Notes under the pieces: generated by a model
What the model saw: only the letters and a program-made list of their open reading frames with translations
The model's database searches: none
What the model was told of the DNA's origin: nothing
Shown: positions 1-10,714 of the stretch, in pieces
Layout of the letters: each line of letters begins with the position of its first letter
Numbering within the stretch: the first letter of the stretch is position 1
Made by a program: the position numbers and the translations under genes
From: Serinus canaria
Taxonomy: Eukaryota > Chordata > Aves > Passeriformes > Fringillidae
Assembly (NCBI RefSeq): GCF_022539315.1
Contig: NC_066327.1
Location: 701,001-765,000, forward strand
Direction: 5' to 3'
Length of the DNA: 64,000 bases

Positions 1-1015
1 CAGGGGAGGGCTGTGCATTTTGTTATCTCCTTTTGGGGGTGCATTATCAGCTTCACATCTGCCAAGCAACTTCTCTGCTGTTTGAAAGGTGTAGCTGGTT
101 CCTGGGCAGGAAGTGCATCTTCCTGGAGGGTGCAGGGACACCCACTAGAGTGCTGGATGTGCTGGGACAAGGGAGGGGACAATGTGAACACCCACCTGCA
201 CGGGGAGAGTGCAGGCCTCCCTCTGGTGGGGTCCCTTGCTCTGCTGTATCTCAGACACATGCATTTGGTGTCCTGCAAGGATATCAGGGGTAAATTGAGT
301 CAATTATCTCCCACCATCTCTGTTGAAAGTGGTACTTAATCCTTTCCATTAAACCTTTTATCTGACATTAAATGGTCATTAGTTTAAAAGAAAAAAGTTA
401 AGCTGACTCACTTTCCAGCTGGAAAAACCTTTATAATTGCAGTAAAAAGGCACCAGGGCAGGTACCAATAACATTGTTTTAGGGAACAAACAAAAGCCAT
501 CATCAGTTTTGAATTAATTATTTTTATGGGCAAATGAATTTTAAAACCAGGATATCTGACTTGTAACTTGTGGGCACTTTACTACGTTTACTGTTAGACC
601 TTCCTGGAAATTTCCCGAGTTAGAAGAAACATTTAAATTATAACCAGCTACACATTTCTGGTGGGAATCTTTCCCAGTCATAAATAATAAGGAAGTCTTT
701 AGGCTGATGAGGAGGAATTCAGATTCATCTCCCCAGTGTTTTCAGTCAAACCCAGGAACCCAAGGCCCTGCTGCTCTGGAAGTGAGGAGGGATGCTGCAG
801 AGGGTCCTGGCATCATTGCTCAGGCTGTGGGTGCAATGGAGAAAGCAGGAGACCTGACTCACCTGCCTGTCCTTCTCCATGGACTCATCAGCTGTTTGTG
901 TCATTGCTTACCTACAGCCAACATCTGCCAACACCTACAACCAACACCTACACCTACACTGTACCACCCTGGAGAAGCTCAGGTTTTCTCCCAGGGCTTC
1001 TCTAGTTGGGATGTG
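1..1015. other. Unique non-coding sequence, no gene seen
   Basis: The open frames here are short, overlap on several frames and match no family I know. The central part (about 340-700) is AT-rich. A short CCTACA/CCAACA-rich low-complexity stretch lies at about 911-963, immediately before a CR1 copy. No splice-like exon stands out. Confidence 0.6.
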
Positions 1016-1262
1016 TCACAGAATCACAGACTAGTTCAGTTATTAAAGCTCATCCAATCCCACCCCCTGCCATGGCAGGGACACCTCCCACTGTCCCAGG
1101 CTGCTCCAAGCCCTGCCCAACCTGGCCTTGGACACTTCCAGGGATCCAGGGGCAGCCACAGCTGCTCTGGGCACCCTGTGCCAGGGCCTGCCCACCCTCA
1201 CAGGGAACAATTTCCTCCTGCTATCCAATCTAACCCTGCCCTCTGGCAGTGGGAAGCTGTTT
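1016..1262 (-). mobile_element. CR1 LINE fragment, 3' end, 5'-truncated
   Basis: Read on the plus strand, it begins with a degenerate CACAGAATCACAGA tail (the complement of the CR1 ATTCTGTG 3' tail). It continues with the characteristic blocks GGGACACCTCCCACTGTCCC, CCAGGGATCCAGGGGCAGCC and TGTGCCAGGGCCTGCCCACC. The element therefore points to the minus strand, with its 3' end at the low coordinate. It is truncated near 1262 after a block ending in AGTGGGAAGCTG. CR1 is the main bird LINE, and 5' truncation is usual for it. The block just after the tail is diverged. No reverse-transcriptase reading frame remains. The same blocks recur at 5190, 39320, 46643 and 53279. Confidence 0.9.
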
Positions 1263-1420
1263 AAAGGAGCAGGGAGGGAGCCAGACTTGGTTGGAGCTGC
1301 TGGGAGAGTCTGTGCTCCTTTCTGCTCTGACCATGGTGTGACCCAGACAAGGATGGTGGGTGCAGCTGGGGCCCTGGAGAAGCTCCACTCCACCGTGCAC
1401 CAGTGATCACCTGCCCTGGG

Positions 1421-1446
1421 TACACAGGGACACACACAGGGACACC
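1421..1446. repeat. Short GGGACACACACA-type tandem repeat
   Basis: ACACAGGGACACAC is followed by a further ACAGGGACACC, giving about two and a half copies of a 12-bp unit. The unit resembles that of the longer minisatellite at 59108-59267. Both lie within a few hundred bases of a CR1 fragment. Confidence 0.55.
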
Positions 1447-2820
1447 CTCTCTTGTGCCTGGTCGGGCACCACCTCAGGGGACACCTTCATCAAGGCCATG
1501 CTGAACCTGGGGTTGGACTGGGATGACTGAACAAGGACTAAACATTAAATCAGGAATCAGGTAGGGGTCTGGTGAAATATGACTGGGAATTTTGTCCTTT
1601 GTGCCTTGGAAAGTACAGCTAAAAGAAAAGGATAAAGTTTTGCATTTTTTTTAACCTTTTTTTAAATTGGAAAATCCTTTCTCTTTTTCCAGCCTAGAAA
1701 CAAAATCTAAAAATACTGAAAAGTGAAAAGAATGCATTTCAGGTCCCAGGTTTTCTGCTTTTGACAAAAAAACAGGCTTCCTTCAATGCAAAATTTTTGC
1801 TTACCTGTAAATGTGTGGAAATTTCCAGCCAGCTCTTACACTGATTATTCGGTTCATAAGATCTGAAATGGCAGTGCTGAATTTTCCCATGGTTAACAGT
1901 GCAGTGCCAGGCCCTCTCCTCCTGGCTCCAGCCCTGTGTCACCCGTGGCAGGGCAGCACTGAGCCAGAGCAGGGGACCAGGGAGGAGGTCAGCTGCTCGG
2001 TGAATCAGGGCTGTGTTGACATGGCAAGTCCAGCTCTTGCCATCCAAATGTTTGTGACCAGTTTATATCCGAGGCCCAAGAGCAAGGTGCGCTGTGACTT
2101 CCTTCCCAGGATCCATGTGCTTGGTGCTGGAGGCATCATTTCCAGGAAGCAATCCTGCTCCTTGTTTCATTTACTTCTAAATTATAGATTGTGTGGTCAA
2201 TGCACCACTGCATTGGTGCTGCTGAATTTACAAGGGACAGATGAAGTTCCTGCAGTGAAACCTCTCCCGTGGCTGTGGGAGCTCTACTGTGCCCCATGAA
2301 GGGGAAGGTTTATCGCCACAGAAGTGAATGGGAACTGACTCCATCCTTTAGGTCTGGGTCTGTTTTTGCATGTGGATGCTTTAATAACAAGCCACATGCC
2401 CCGGCTGTGGCTGCCCCCTTAATGTTGTGTGAGTGGGTTATTTGAGCATTTTGCTTATGCAGGCAGGGAGCCCTCCCTTCCTTGCTACCTACTCTGCTGC
2501 ATTTGCCATAGCCAGGGAGCTGGCAGGACCAAAGGCTCCTGGAGCTCTGTGTACAGGAACTCAGTCCTGCCAGGGTTTTGTGGCAGTAACAGCCATAAAG
2601 CAGAACAGCCATGATGGCAGGAGTGAGAGCAGGCCCTGTCCCTACTGCTGCTGCCCGTGGCTGCCAAGCTCTCTGTATCAGACCAGGCTTTATTGGGGCT
2701 GTGCTTTTTGGGGCTAGAGGTTTGTCCAGCATTTAACACATCAGGGGCTTTGCATGAGAAAAGTCCTGGTAATGGAAGGGCAGGACAAAGCATGACAGAA
2801 ATTAGGAGGAGCATGAGCCC

Positions 2821-2970
2821 CTTCCCTGTGCATAAGAGCTGCTGTGAGAGGCTCCTGTTTGCATAACGAAGAGCTCAGCTTTTGCTGTCTGCCTGACTCA
2901 TTTATGCTTTTCTGCAGCTCCGAGCCCTAATCCAGCCAGCCTTGACATTAGCAGATGCCAAATGAATATT
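2821..2970. promoter_or_regulatory. Candidate conserved non-coding element
   Basis: This stretch has balanced composition and holds a CTGTTTGCATAAC octamer-like site, a CCTGACTCATTTATGC AP-1-like site and an ATGAATATTTGCAC motif, with no open frame across it. This is pattern-based inference; I cannot align it to other genomes. Confidence 0.22.
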
Positions 2971-3884
2971 TGCACAAATGTTCACCAGAGAATTTTTGTG
3001 CCGCTCCCTCCCTCAAGGTGGCAAGTGTGGGTGTGGAGAGCTGCCCTGCCCCTGTTTGCGAACATGTCCCTTTGAACTCCCTGGCGGGGAGGGTGAAAGA
3101 GAGGGGAAAAGGTTTTCCAAGCAAGAAAATAAAAATAATTAATAAAAAAAGTCACCTGAACAGGTTCCAGCCTGTGTTATTTTGTTGTTAACCCAGAAAC
3201 GTGTGGATATTGAAATCTGGGAAAGGAGTGGAGGAATAGAAATGGCCTCAGTAAGAGTGGGAATGTGGTGAGAAAGAAAGCAAAGCCGAAAAAGCCTCAA
3301 ATGATGACTTTGCTTTGTTGATATGAAAATTAGACACATACAAATTAGCTAGGAAATATCCTGTTTCTTTCAGGGTGTTGGGGGAGGAGGAGGCATTAAC
3401 CTTAGAAAGGGAGCTCTCTGGCCACCCCAGGGAAGGTGGGAAGTAAGTGTCAGGTGATGTGTTGACTTTAATGCAGGAAAGGAGCCTGCTGCCGGGAGCA
3501 GCACTAATCCTACATCTGCCTTTTGGGCTGCGGTTGTTAATATCCTCCTTTGTCTCTTGGACGCGAGGGCTCCGTGCACCCCACACACTGTCCCGGACAC
3601 ATGGGCTCTGCCTTGGCTGGGAAGGGCAGAAAGGGCCAGCTGGGCAGGGATTTGCAGCTGAGGAACCCAAACCTGCTCACCTGGAGGCTGCCCATGCTGG
3701 GCACACCAGCGGGTGCTTTGCCACACACAAGGAATGACAGGGATTTGGTGGTGGCTGCTGTGGGAGCAGGACAGACCGACCCTTCCCCTTCCGCAGCCCC
3801 TCAGAGGCTCAGGTGGGAGGCAGGATTCAGCCACCTTTCCCAGACCTCCTGAGGCTCCAGCTGGGTTTGCCACGAGCCTGGGAG

Positions 3885-4105
3885 TGGGAGCGGCAGCGAA
3901 ACGCCTGAGGATGGAAGAGTTAAGCACACCCTGGCAGCGCTCCCCTGCCTCCCCTCCCGGGGCTCATCTAGCAGATGGGGGAAATACTAATTATCCCCGA
4001 GCGAGTGGTAGCTGTGTGGTGAGGGTGATGCTGTCCTGGAGCTGTGCCACGCCGCTGAGCACGAGGCAGTGCTGCCGAGGGAGAGGGGTGACCCATGGGG
4101 ACGTG
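3885..4105. promoter_or_regulatory. Weak CpG patch with a TAATTA site
   Basis: I count about 12 CpGs in 220 bases, well above most of the window but weaker than the 28.6-29.15 kb island. It contains ATACTAATTATCCCC near 3985, a homeodomain-type core, flanked by CGAGCGAG. It may be an enhancer or simply a GC-rich patch. No exon is supported. Confidence 0.2.
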
Positions 4106-4599
4106 GTGACACCAGCTTGGCAAGAGGATACTACAGCAAATCCCGTGTTCAGGAATCAAAGCAAGGGCTGAAAATAGGCTTGGCTTTTCCCATCCTGCTG
4201 TACCCTTGCTTTGGGCACACTGATATCCCTAATTCCTCCCAGGAATTCCCAAAAGAACTAGTAGTTTTTAACCACTGCAGTTGGTCTTTGCAGGTAACTG
4301 GAAAGCTGCTCTGGAAGAGACTGTTTTGTTAAAAAACAAGCAAACTAACAAAAATCCACGGATTTAGCGTGTCTTAGATGCCAAAGGTGCCTTGTCAGCA
4401 GGCAGCTTGTCCCTGGGGTTTGCAGGGTGGAGAGACAGGTTCCAGTTGCTACTTTTGAGTGAGGATCTGTGCGTCTGCCCCTCCCTTCTCCCCCAGCTCC
4501 CTGCCACTGCTCTGGGCTCTGCAGATGAAAGCTGCGTTCCAAACAAAGCATTATTGATTATTATCCCCTCGAATTTCAGAGTGGGCTTGCATTTCATGT

Positions 4600-4930
4600 A
4601 CATGCCACAGTCCATGGGCTTGCTGGAATAAATAACACATGGGAGCTTGTTCGTATGCCGAGTCAATAGGGAGCTGTCGGCTTTCATGTGATTTCACACA
4701 TTTTTTCAGCTAGCTCAGCAATCCAAATGCAAAAATCCAGCAAACAGGGACATCCTGTTTATTTCTAACAATCCCTGGAGAAGACTGTATCCGTAAACCA
4801 ATGAATGGATTACACTCATCCATAGATGATGGGGTTTTTTCCATCTGTGACAGATATAATATGGAAAATCTCCATTTAATATCTGATCCAAGAATAATTC
4901 AATACAAGTGAGTAATATAAGTTAAAAATA
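4600..4930. promoter_or_regulatory. Candidate conserved non-coding element
   Basis: AT-rich, non-repetitive sequence with several motif-dense stretches: CCAATGAATGGATTACAC, ATCCATAGATGATGG, TCTGTGACAGATATAATATGG and AAGAATAATTCAATAC. It has stop codons in all frames and no CR1 similarity. Such texture is typical of vertebrate developmental enhancers, but this is a judgement from composition and motifs only. Confidence 0.3.
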
Positions 4931-5189
4931 CTGTAAGTTCTGCTTAACTCCTTCAGGGTGGGAGGCAGAAGCTGGTGGAATGGAGCTTGTGCATGGTATC
5001 TCCTCTCAGTGACCTGACATCCATTCACCTCTGAGGAGCACAGCCTGTGACCAAGTGATCAGGTTTGGACCCTTCTGAAGGACACCCTAAAAGCCTGGCT
5101 GGGAAATGAACTAGGGGTCTGAAATGCAGAGGATGTAGGTGGATCTCAGTCAGTGTTGTCATGATGGTCTTCTGGAATACTCCAGAGTC
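4931..5189. other. Unique spacer before the longest CR1
   Basis: No gene, repeat or motif cluster is visible. It ends at the CR1 tail. Confidence 0.5.
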
Positions 5190-5765
5190 CTGGAATCAGA
5201 GAATCACAAAATGATTTGAGTTGGAAAGGACCTTAAAAATCACCTTGTTCCAATCCCCTGCCATGGCAGGGACACCTCCCACTGTCCCAGGCTGCTCCAA
5301 ACCCCAGTGTCCAACATGGCCTTGGGCACTTCCAGGGATTCAGGGGCAGCCACAGCTGCTCTTAGTACCTTGTGCCAGGGCCTGGCAACCCTCCCAGGGA
5401 ACAATTCCTAATTCCCAATATTCCATCTATTCCTGCTCCCTGGTAGTGGGAAGCCATTCCTTGTGTCCTGTCTCCCCAGGCCCTTGTGAAAACTCTCCCT
5501 CCGTCTTTCTTCTCTTTAGGCTCCCTTCAGGCCCTGCAAGGCCACCCTGAGCTCACCCCAAAGCTTCTCCTCTCCAGGTGAACATTCCCAGCCATGCCAG
5601 CCTTTCCTCCCAGCAGAGCTGCTCCATCCCTCTGCTCATTCTGGAGCCTCCTCTGGCCTGGCTCCAGCAGCTCCAGCTCCTGCCTGTGCTGGAACCAGGG
5701 CTGGGGCAGCTCTGCAGGTGGGCTCTCACCTGGGCACAGGGGCACAGGGACGGCATCCTCCCAGC
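5190..5765 (-). mobile_element. CR1 LINE fragment, longest copy in the window
   Basis: It begins with the degenerate 3' tail GGAATCAGAGAATCACAAAA, then GAGTTGGAAAGGACCTTAAA. It carries the same diagnostic blocks as the 1016 copy. It extends further, through TTCTCCTCTCCAGGTGAACA and TGGAGCCTCCTCTGGCCTGG to GCAGGTGGGCTCTCACC, which are internal CR1 blocks. At about 575 bp it is the longest CR1 copy here, pointing to the minus strand. It is 5'-truncated and carries no intact ORF. The frames overlapping it at 5527-5915 are CR1 and microsatellite shadows. Confidence 0.92.
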
Positions 5766-5784
5766 CCACACTGCTTTTAGTGCA

Positions 5785-5901
5785 TGATATAGATATATAT
5801 AGAAATATACACATATACATGTCTGTGCATCTACAAGCACACACATACAGGCACACACAGCCACGCACCCATTACACATACACATACACATATGTGTGTG
5901 C
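5785..5901. repeat. TA/CA-rich microsatellite region
   Basis: GATATAGATATATATAGAAA is followed by interrupted CA and ACATAC runs (ACACACATACAGGCACACAC, ACACATACACATACACATAT) and ends in TATGTGTGTG. The ACACATATGTGT core is self-complementary. It directly follows the 5' truncation point of the CR1 copy. Confidence 0.8.
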
Positions 5902-6859
5902 CTCTCTGTATTCACTGGTAGCCTCCCTGCATCCCAAAGCTTTTGTCCTTGACCCAGTGACTAGCAGGAGAGGAAAGGCAGCAGATGGGTGCACACAGAG
6001 AGCGAGTGCAGGGAAAGTCGAGCCAATATTGCTCACTATGATAGACAGTGGTCTTAGCACACCAGCAGCCTAATGCAATGTTTCTTGCTGTCAGTTTTTT
6101 GGTGGATATGCTGGCAAGGGATGGATTTAAGGAGGAATGTGAAGTGTCAGAACTTGCTGCTGTTTGCAGGGATCTTCCCGGTGCAGAGGAGGGCACTGGG
6201 GCCCATCAGTGTCAGTGGAAAGGAGCAGGCTCAATGATTTATTGCTGAAAGTCCAGCTGAATTTAATGTATGTTTTACCTTCCTGGAGACTGGTTCTCCT
6301 TCAGATAACCTGGCAATGAGACCTGGAGCTGGCTGTGGGCAAAAACCAGAAGAGGAGAAAAATAAGGTTTTGCTATTATGATTGAATTTTGTATGGGATA
6401 GACATTGGGTAACATTTCCCCTTTTCATCCTGCCTCTCTGCATTCTGATATCCCTGAGTACCCTATCTTGTCCTGTCAGCCATGGTCTCCAAATGACTGT
6501 GCAGAATTCAGGAATATTTTGGAACATATGTTCCCCCACCTGTCTGGGGCCAAATATTTCCTTCTCCTCCCCCCCCCCCCCCCCCCCAATACAAGGGAGG
6601 AAATCACTGATTAACATGTTCATTACTCATTTTTGGTACAGTACAGTCCAAACATCTCAGGTATAGCCCCTGATTTTTGTGGTGAGCACATTATATACTC
6701 CCTGAGCAACAGCTGTGGAGCACTTGGTTCTTGAGAAGATAATTCAATTTTGTGTCTTCCCAATAAACAAGAATTATATTGTCATTAGTGTGGAGTAGAT
6801 TTGGCTAAACCTGCTGCCTTGAAGATGCTTGTTTATGGTTAGAGCCCTGCTAGCTCTGG
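5902..6859. other. Unique sequence with one homopolymer run; no gene seen
   Basis: Apart from the 19-C run described separately, it has no recognisable repeat or exon. Confidence 0.5.
6569..6587. repeat. Poly-C run of 19
   Basis: Nineteen consecutive C residues follow CTTCTCCT. The opposite strand is a 19-G run able to form G-quadruplex structures, and length is likely to vary between individuals or sequencing platforms. Confidence 0.9.
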
Positions 6860-7290
6860 TGCTGAGGTTTATGGAGTTGTATAATATTTGTGTGTGTCCC
6901 TTTGCCTTTACTGTTCGATCAGTGAGCAAAGAAAGAGGAAATCAGATTTGTTAGCAATAAAGTAGTGTACAATAGCTATTAAAATAGGGTAATTACATAA
7001 TTAGCACGGTAGTGGTAACTCACCCAGCATGAACAACAGTAAAACAGGCTCCTGTTTCTCTTGGTTCAACTCGAGCCGGGACCCTAACAAAACTTCCAAA
7101 ATGGTTATTTAGTAGAAACACACACAAAAAACTTAAAAGCTATCATAAAACTGAGAAGGGAGGCACAAAAAAACCACAGGGAAGCCAAACACTTTCAAAG
7201 AAACAATAGTAAATTAGGTGTTAAAGATATAAAAGCCTGTTCCCTAACAATTTAATTAGGTAGCATGTCTGTTACAGACATTATGCTGCT
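6860..7290. promoter_or_regulatory. Candidate conserved non-coding element
   Basis: A 430-base AT-rich, non-repetitive block with AGGGTAATTACATAATTAGC, GCAATAAAGTAGTGTAC, AACAATTTAATTAGG and an imperfect GTCTGTTACAGAC dyad. The paired TAATTA-type cores suggest homeodomain binding. No open frame crosses it. This is inference from motif density. Confidence 0.32.
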
Positions 7291-10200
7291 AGTTTTGGAA
7301 CCCATGGCAGGGCCTCACAGCTCTCAATTCACACTAGCCCCCAAGAGAGGAGTTTGTTATGAAGGACTGATGTTTTTGCTCTACAGAAAAGTGTGATGGT
7401 AATCAAGTGAAAATGGCAGGTAGCACAAGAAATTACTATTTTTCTTTGCAACTTTCCTTTACATATATTTACAGTAATTAAAATCCCAGTTTGAAGAATA
7501 GTTCTGGTTTTAATTAGCACCTGCTTCAGTTTCATCTGAGCTCATTCCCTCTAAGAAGGATCAAAACAATAACACTTTCCTGAAAGGAGCTTGAGTTTGA
7601 GCAGTGTGAGATAAGGTTGCCCCAGCTCCTGTCCTGCCTGCAGGAATAGGGCTCAGCCCTTGCCTGAGTGTGCAGCTTTGCCTGTGGTCTCCTTAAACCT
7701 CCTGCAGCCAAACAGCATCTCTCCTACTTGAGAGGAACCATCTTGCCCACCTGAAATCTGGCTGGTGGGATTCTGGCTCCACCCAAAAAAAAGGGAATCC
7801 TGGTGGTTTTCATAGAATCATAATTTTGCCTGGGCTGAGACCACTGTGTTAGTGACTTTTAAGATTAAATTTGTGAGGTGGAAGTGGAGACAGGAGTACC
7901 AGGGGAGGGAAGGGTTTTGCATGTTAAGAGGCTCTTGTTTAATGTAAAGGACAGTCCAAGTGCCTCAGTGTTGCTCTAAATGTCACCCCATCACTGGACA
8001 CTGTGATAAAGCCTCTGCTTTTACCACTGAGGCTCTAAAGATGTGTTTTTTCTCTTGATGGCAAAGAGGGTCGTAGTTAATGACTGCTGTAAAAAGAGAG
8101 GGATCTTGTGGGAAGATTCTCTCCGACCTCTTCTCAAAGGTAGGACACTCAGCAGTAATTCCTGCTGTGCTCAGGGCAATTTTTAGGGATAAAGTTTCCA
8201 TCAGAGTGTTGCTTGATACTTTGTTCTTCCATCACCTCCCAGCAGTGTTTATACCCAGGAACGGAAAGGCATCACAAGCCAAGGTGTCATTTATTTTTAG
8301 TGGAGTTTCTTTGCTTAAAAGTGATGGCGTGTCCCTGGTGGAGTTAACCAAAACAAGTGAAGGGGTCCACTCATAAGCTCCCGGTTGGTTTGCAGGCTTT
8401 GTCTGAACCATCAGTCTGATTTTATGTCATCCAAAGAGGAACATGTTGCCCTGCCCTCACACCACTTTCGAGCTGCCTGCACCCCCTCAGTGCTGCTGCT
8501 CATCCAGCAGATCTCAAACAAGTGGTGCTGTCACCAAATGAGACCAAGCCCATTGGAGAAGTGTCTTGGCTCCCTGCAGAAATGGGAATCTTCAATCCCA
8601 GCTCAGTATTAGTCCACTCCAACACTGCCAGCTGGAAGAAAAGTCAGATCTTCTCTTTTTCAGATCCTGCACAGTGAAGTGCAGGAGCTGCTGGGTTCAG
8701 TGTACTCCAGAGAGAGGTGACAGCTCTTCTAAGCCTTACGTATGCCTTTGCACTTCCAGATCTCTAATGCTGTGCTTGGATGGAAAAGGGAGGAGCACTT
8801 CAAAGGAGGACAGGTCTGCTTCAAACATGTCTTTGTTTCTGAGGGCAAGGTGTGGGGGCAAAGCAGCTCCCCTGAGGAAGAGCTGCTCCCCACAGCCCAA
8901 ACACAGTCCCTGTGTTTTGGGAGCATGAACCCCCTTGCTTTGTATCTAGAGAACGAGGCTGGACTAAAATGCCTCTGCTCGAGAGAGGCACTGCAGGCCC
9001 TGGGGCTGCTCCCATGGAGTTGTGAGCGCTGCTGCAGGCAGAGCTGGCTTTCAGTGATAGTGACCAGAGGGGGTGGATGGCTCCTCTGACCCCATCAGCT
9101 GCCCAGCTGAGCTGCAATGCTAAGAGAGCAAAGATCCAGTGACTTCTCTTACTCTGGTATCCATGTCCAAAATTTCTCTCCGGGCCACTGAGATTCCACT
9201 TCTCCTCCCAAAGTAGCTGGCAGCAGCTACCCTCCCTGGGGAGCAGAGGCTTCTGCATTTTCATGCTGTTGTGTGTGTTGTTTGCAAAGAGCTTTGGAGT
9301 GAAATCTTTCTCACAAGGCTTTTTTTTTTTTTTTATTAGCACTTCATTGTTTTTTCAGGGCTGCAAACATAAGCTCAGCCATCCCGATGCTATTTTGGAC
9401 CTCACACCTCTACTTGACCTAAGAAAACTAAGGACAGCTGCAAAAATACAAACAAACAAATAACTTAAGCATTGGCTATGCTTTAAACCACTAATGAGCT
9501 GAGCCTAACAACCCCCCTAGGAGGCATATGTTAATTTATATGTTTTCATTAAGTCTAGTCTTCAGCTTCCGATTTGTCTGTGCAGTGTGGCAGGGTCCTC
9601 AGTGAGCAAGGGAGACAGAGCTGGGACTGGAGCGTAAAAGAGAGCTGGAAACAGAGCATTTTCTGCTATTAAACATCTGCTGAAAATGACAATGACCGTG
9701 TTAGGGTGGTGTGATGGGATGTTCTGGTCGCTGCATGTGCATGGACATCAAGCAAAGAGCTGAAAGAATGCCCGTAATTGTGCCTGGTGGGGAGGAGGAT
9801 GGCACAGATCCGCAGGGAGCTGCCTCAGCCCTCGGTGGGACTTGGGGCCAGGGGCTCTTTGCTGCCAGAGCTGCAAACCCCTGCCCATCTCACTGCACTC
9901 CAGCTGAGCTCACATTTCCCACAGACAAGTACTGAAAATGGGAGAAAAGCAACCATTGGAGAAGGGGACAGTAATGTTCCCCCGATTGCTTCTTGGTGTT
10001 ACTGGATGTCAGCGGTTCTGGCATAAACAGCTTGTTCCCCCTTCCGAGCTCTATTTTCCAGCTTGTTTCTATGAAGCAGCAGTTATTCATGACTTCATTC
10101 CAGATCTATTGCTCTGGGATTTGGGAAGTGCTGCCACTCCCTCAGCCGACATTGCTGCTGTGGGGTGGGGAGAAGGAGAAATGGGGAATAAACAGAGCTG

Positions 10201-10593
10201 TCACCTTGCACAAAGTGGCAGATGGAGCTTCTTGCACTGCCCAACCCAGCTGCAGCCCCTAGGTGGGAGCCAGGGCTGTGAGTAGGGCCAGGACATGCAG
10301 GAGCTGAAGGAAACCATCGCCTCCAAGTATAAATAGCAACATGAGATCCTCACATAGCAGCCGAGATAGGAAAGCACTGGACACATCCATGCCCTGCAGC
10401 TCCTCCTCCGTAATTCCGGGAGGCTAACACTGTGTGTTGGGTGGTGCAGCAGCAGGGTCAGTGGCTGCTGAGGCTACTGCAGCCTCTTGTGCTTGCCCTG
10501 GGCTATTTGATCTGTGGGAAATCCAACTTGTCCTCTTCCACAGGACAGATGCAGCCACTGGGCTTCAGGCCCGAGTGGTCTGACGTTGATCTC
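7291..10593. other. Mostly unique sequence; no gene seen
   Basis: Open frames at 8080-8376, 8566-8928 and 8821-9342 (minus) overlap one another and match nothing I recognise. At 7808-7842, CATAGAATCATAATTTTGCC resembles a very short CR1 3' tail but is too small to call. A 15-T run lies at 9320-9334. Confidence 0.5.
9320..9334. repeat. Poly-T run of 15
   Basis: Fifteen consecutive T residues after CTCACAAGGC. There is no clear adjacent SINE or retrocopy, so it is read as a simple homopolymer. Confidence 0.85.
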
Positions 10594-10671
10594 AAGATCT
10601 CAAACTGCCCCCTGGTCATCAAGGTTGCCTGTGGAGGCAACGTTGATGACCAAGGGGCAGTTTGAGATCTT
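10594..10671. repeat. 78-bp near-perfect inverted repeat (hairpin)
   Basis: The left arm (10594-10630) and right arm (10635-10671) are each 37 bases and are separated by a 4-base GTGG loop. Pairing by eye gives 35 of 37 matches; the two mismatches are C opposite A (10612/10653) and G opposite G (10623/10642). The left arm starts AAGATCTCAAACTGCCCC and the right arm ends GGGGCAGTTTGAGATCTT. Pairing stops abruptly just outside the arms. The structure could arise from a fold-back template switch in replication, be a microRNA-like precursor, or be the end of an unknown foldback element. It is not in any repeat I recognise. Confidence 0.92.
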
Positions 10672-10714
10672 CAGGGGGGGGTGTTGAGATGATCAGGGGT
10701 GTGTTGAGATAGCA
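10662..10714. repeat. TGTTGAGAT-type short direct repeats
   Basis: TTTGAGATCTTCAGG, TGTTGAGATGATCAGGGG and TGTGTTGAGATAGCAG follow one another directly beside the hairpin. They form about three diverged copies of a motif of roughly 20-25 bases. They may be by-products of the same slippage event. Confidence 0.5.

Larger units (their letters stand above)
1263..4599. other. Mostly unique sequence; no gene seen
   Basis: No supported exon. A small GGGACACACACA-type repeat lies at 1421-1446. A TGACTCA / ATGAATATTTGCA-bearing stretch at about 2821-2970 looks more constrained than its surroundings. A weak CpG patch lies at 3885-4105. The open frames at 3370-3927 (minus) and 3713-4171 (plus) overlap each other and the GC-rich patch, so they are not taken as genes. 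Confidence 0.5.

Noticed and set aside
7808..7842. CATAGAATCATAATTTTGCC resembling a CR1 3' tail
   Set aside because: Only about 11 bases match the tail and the next block does not match the CR1 3' region, so it is too short to call.
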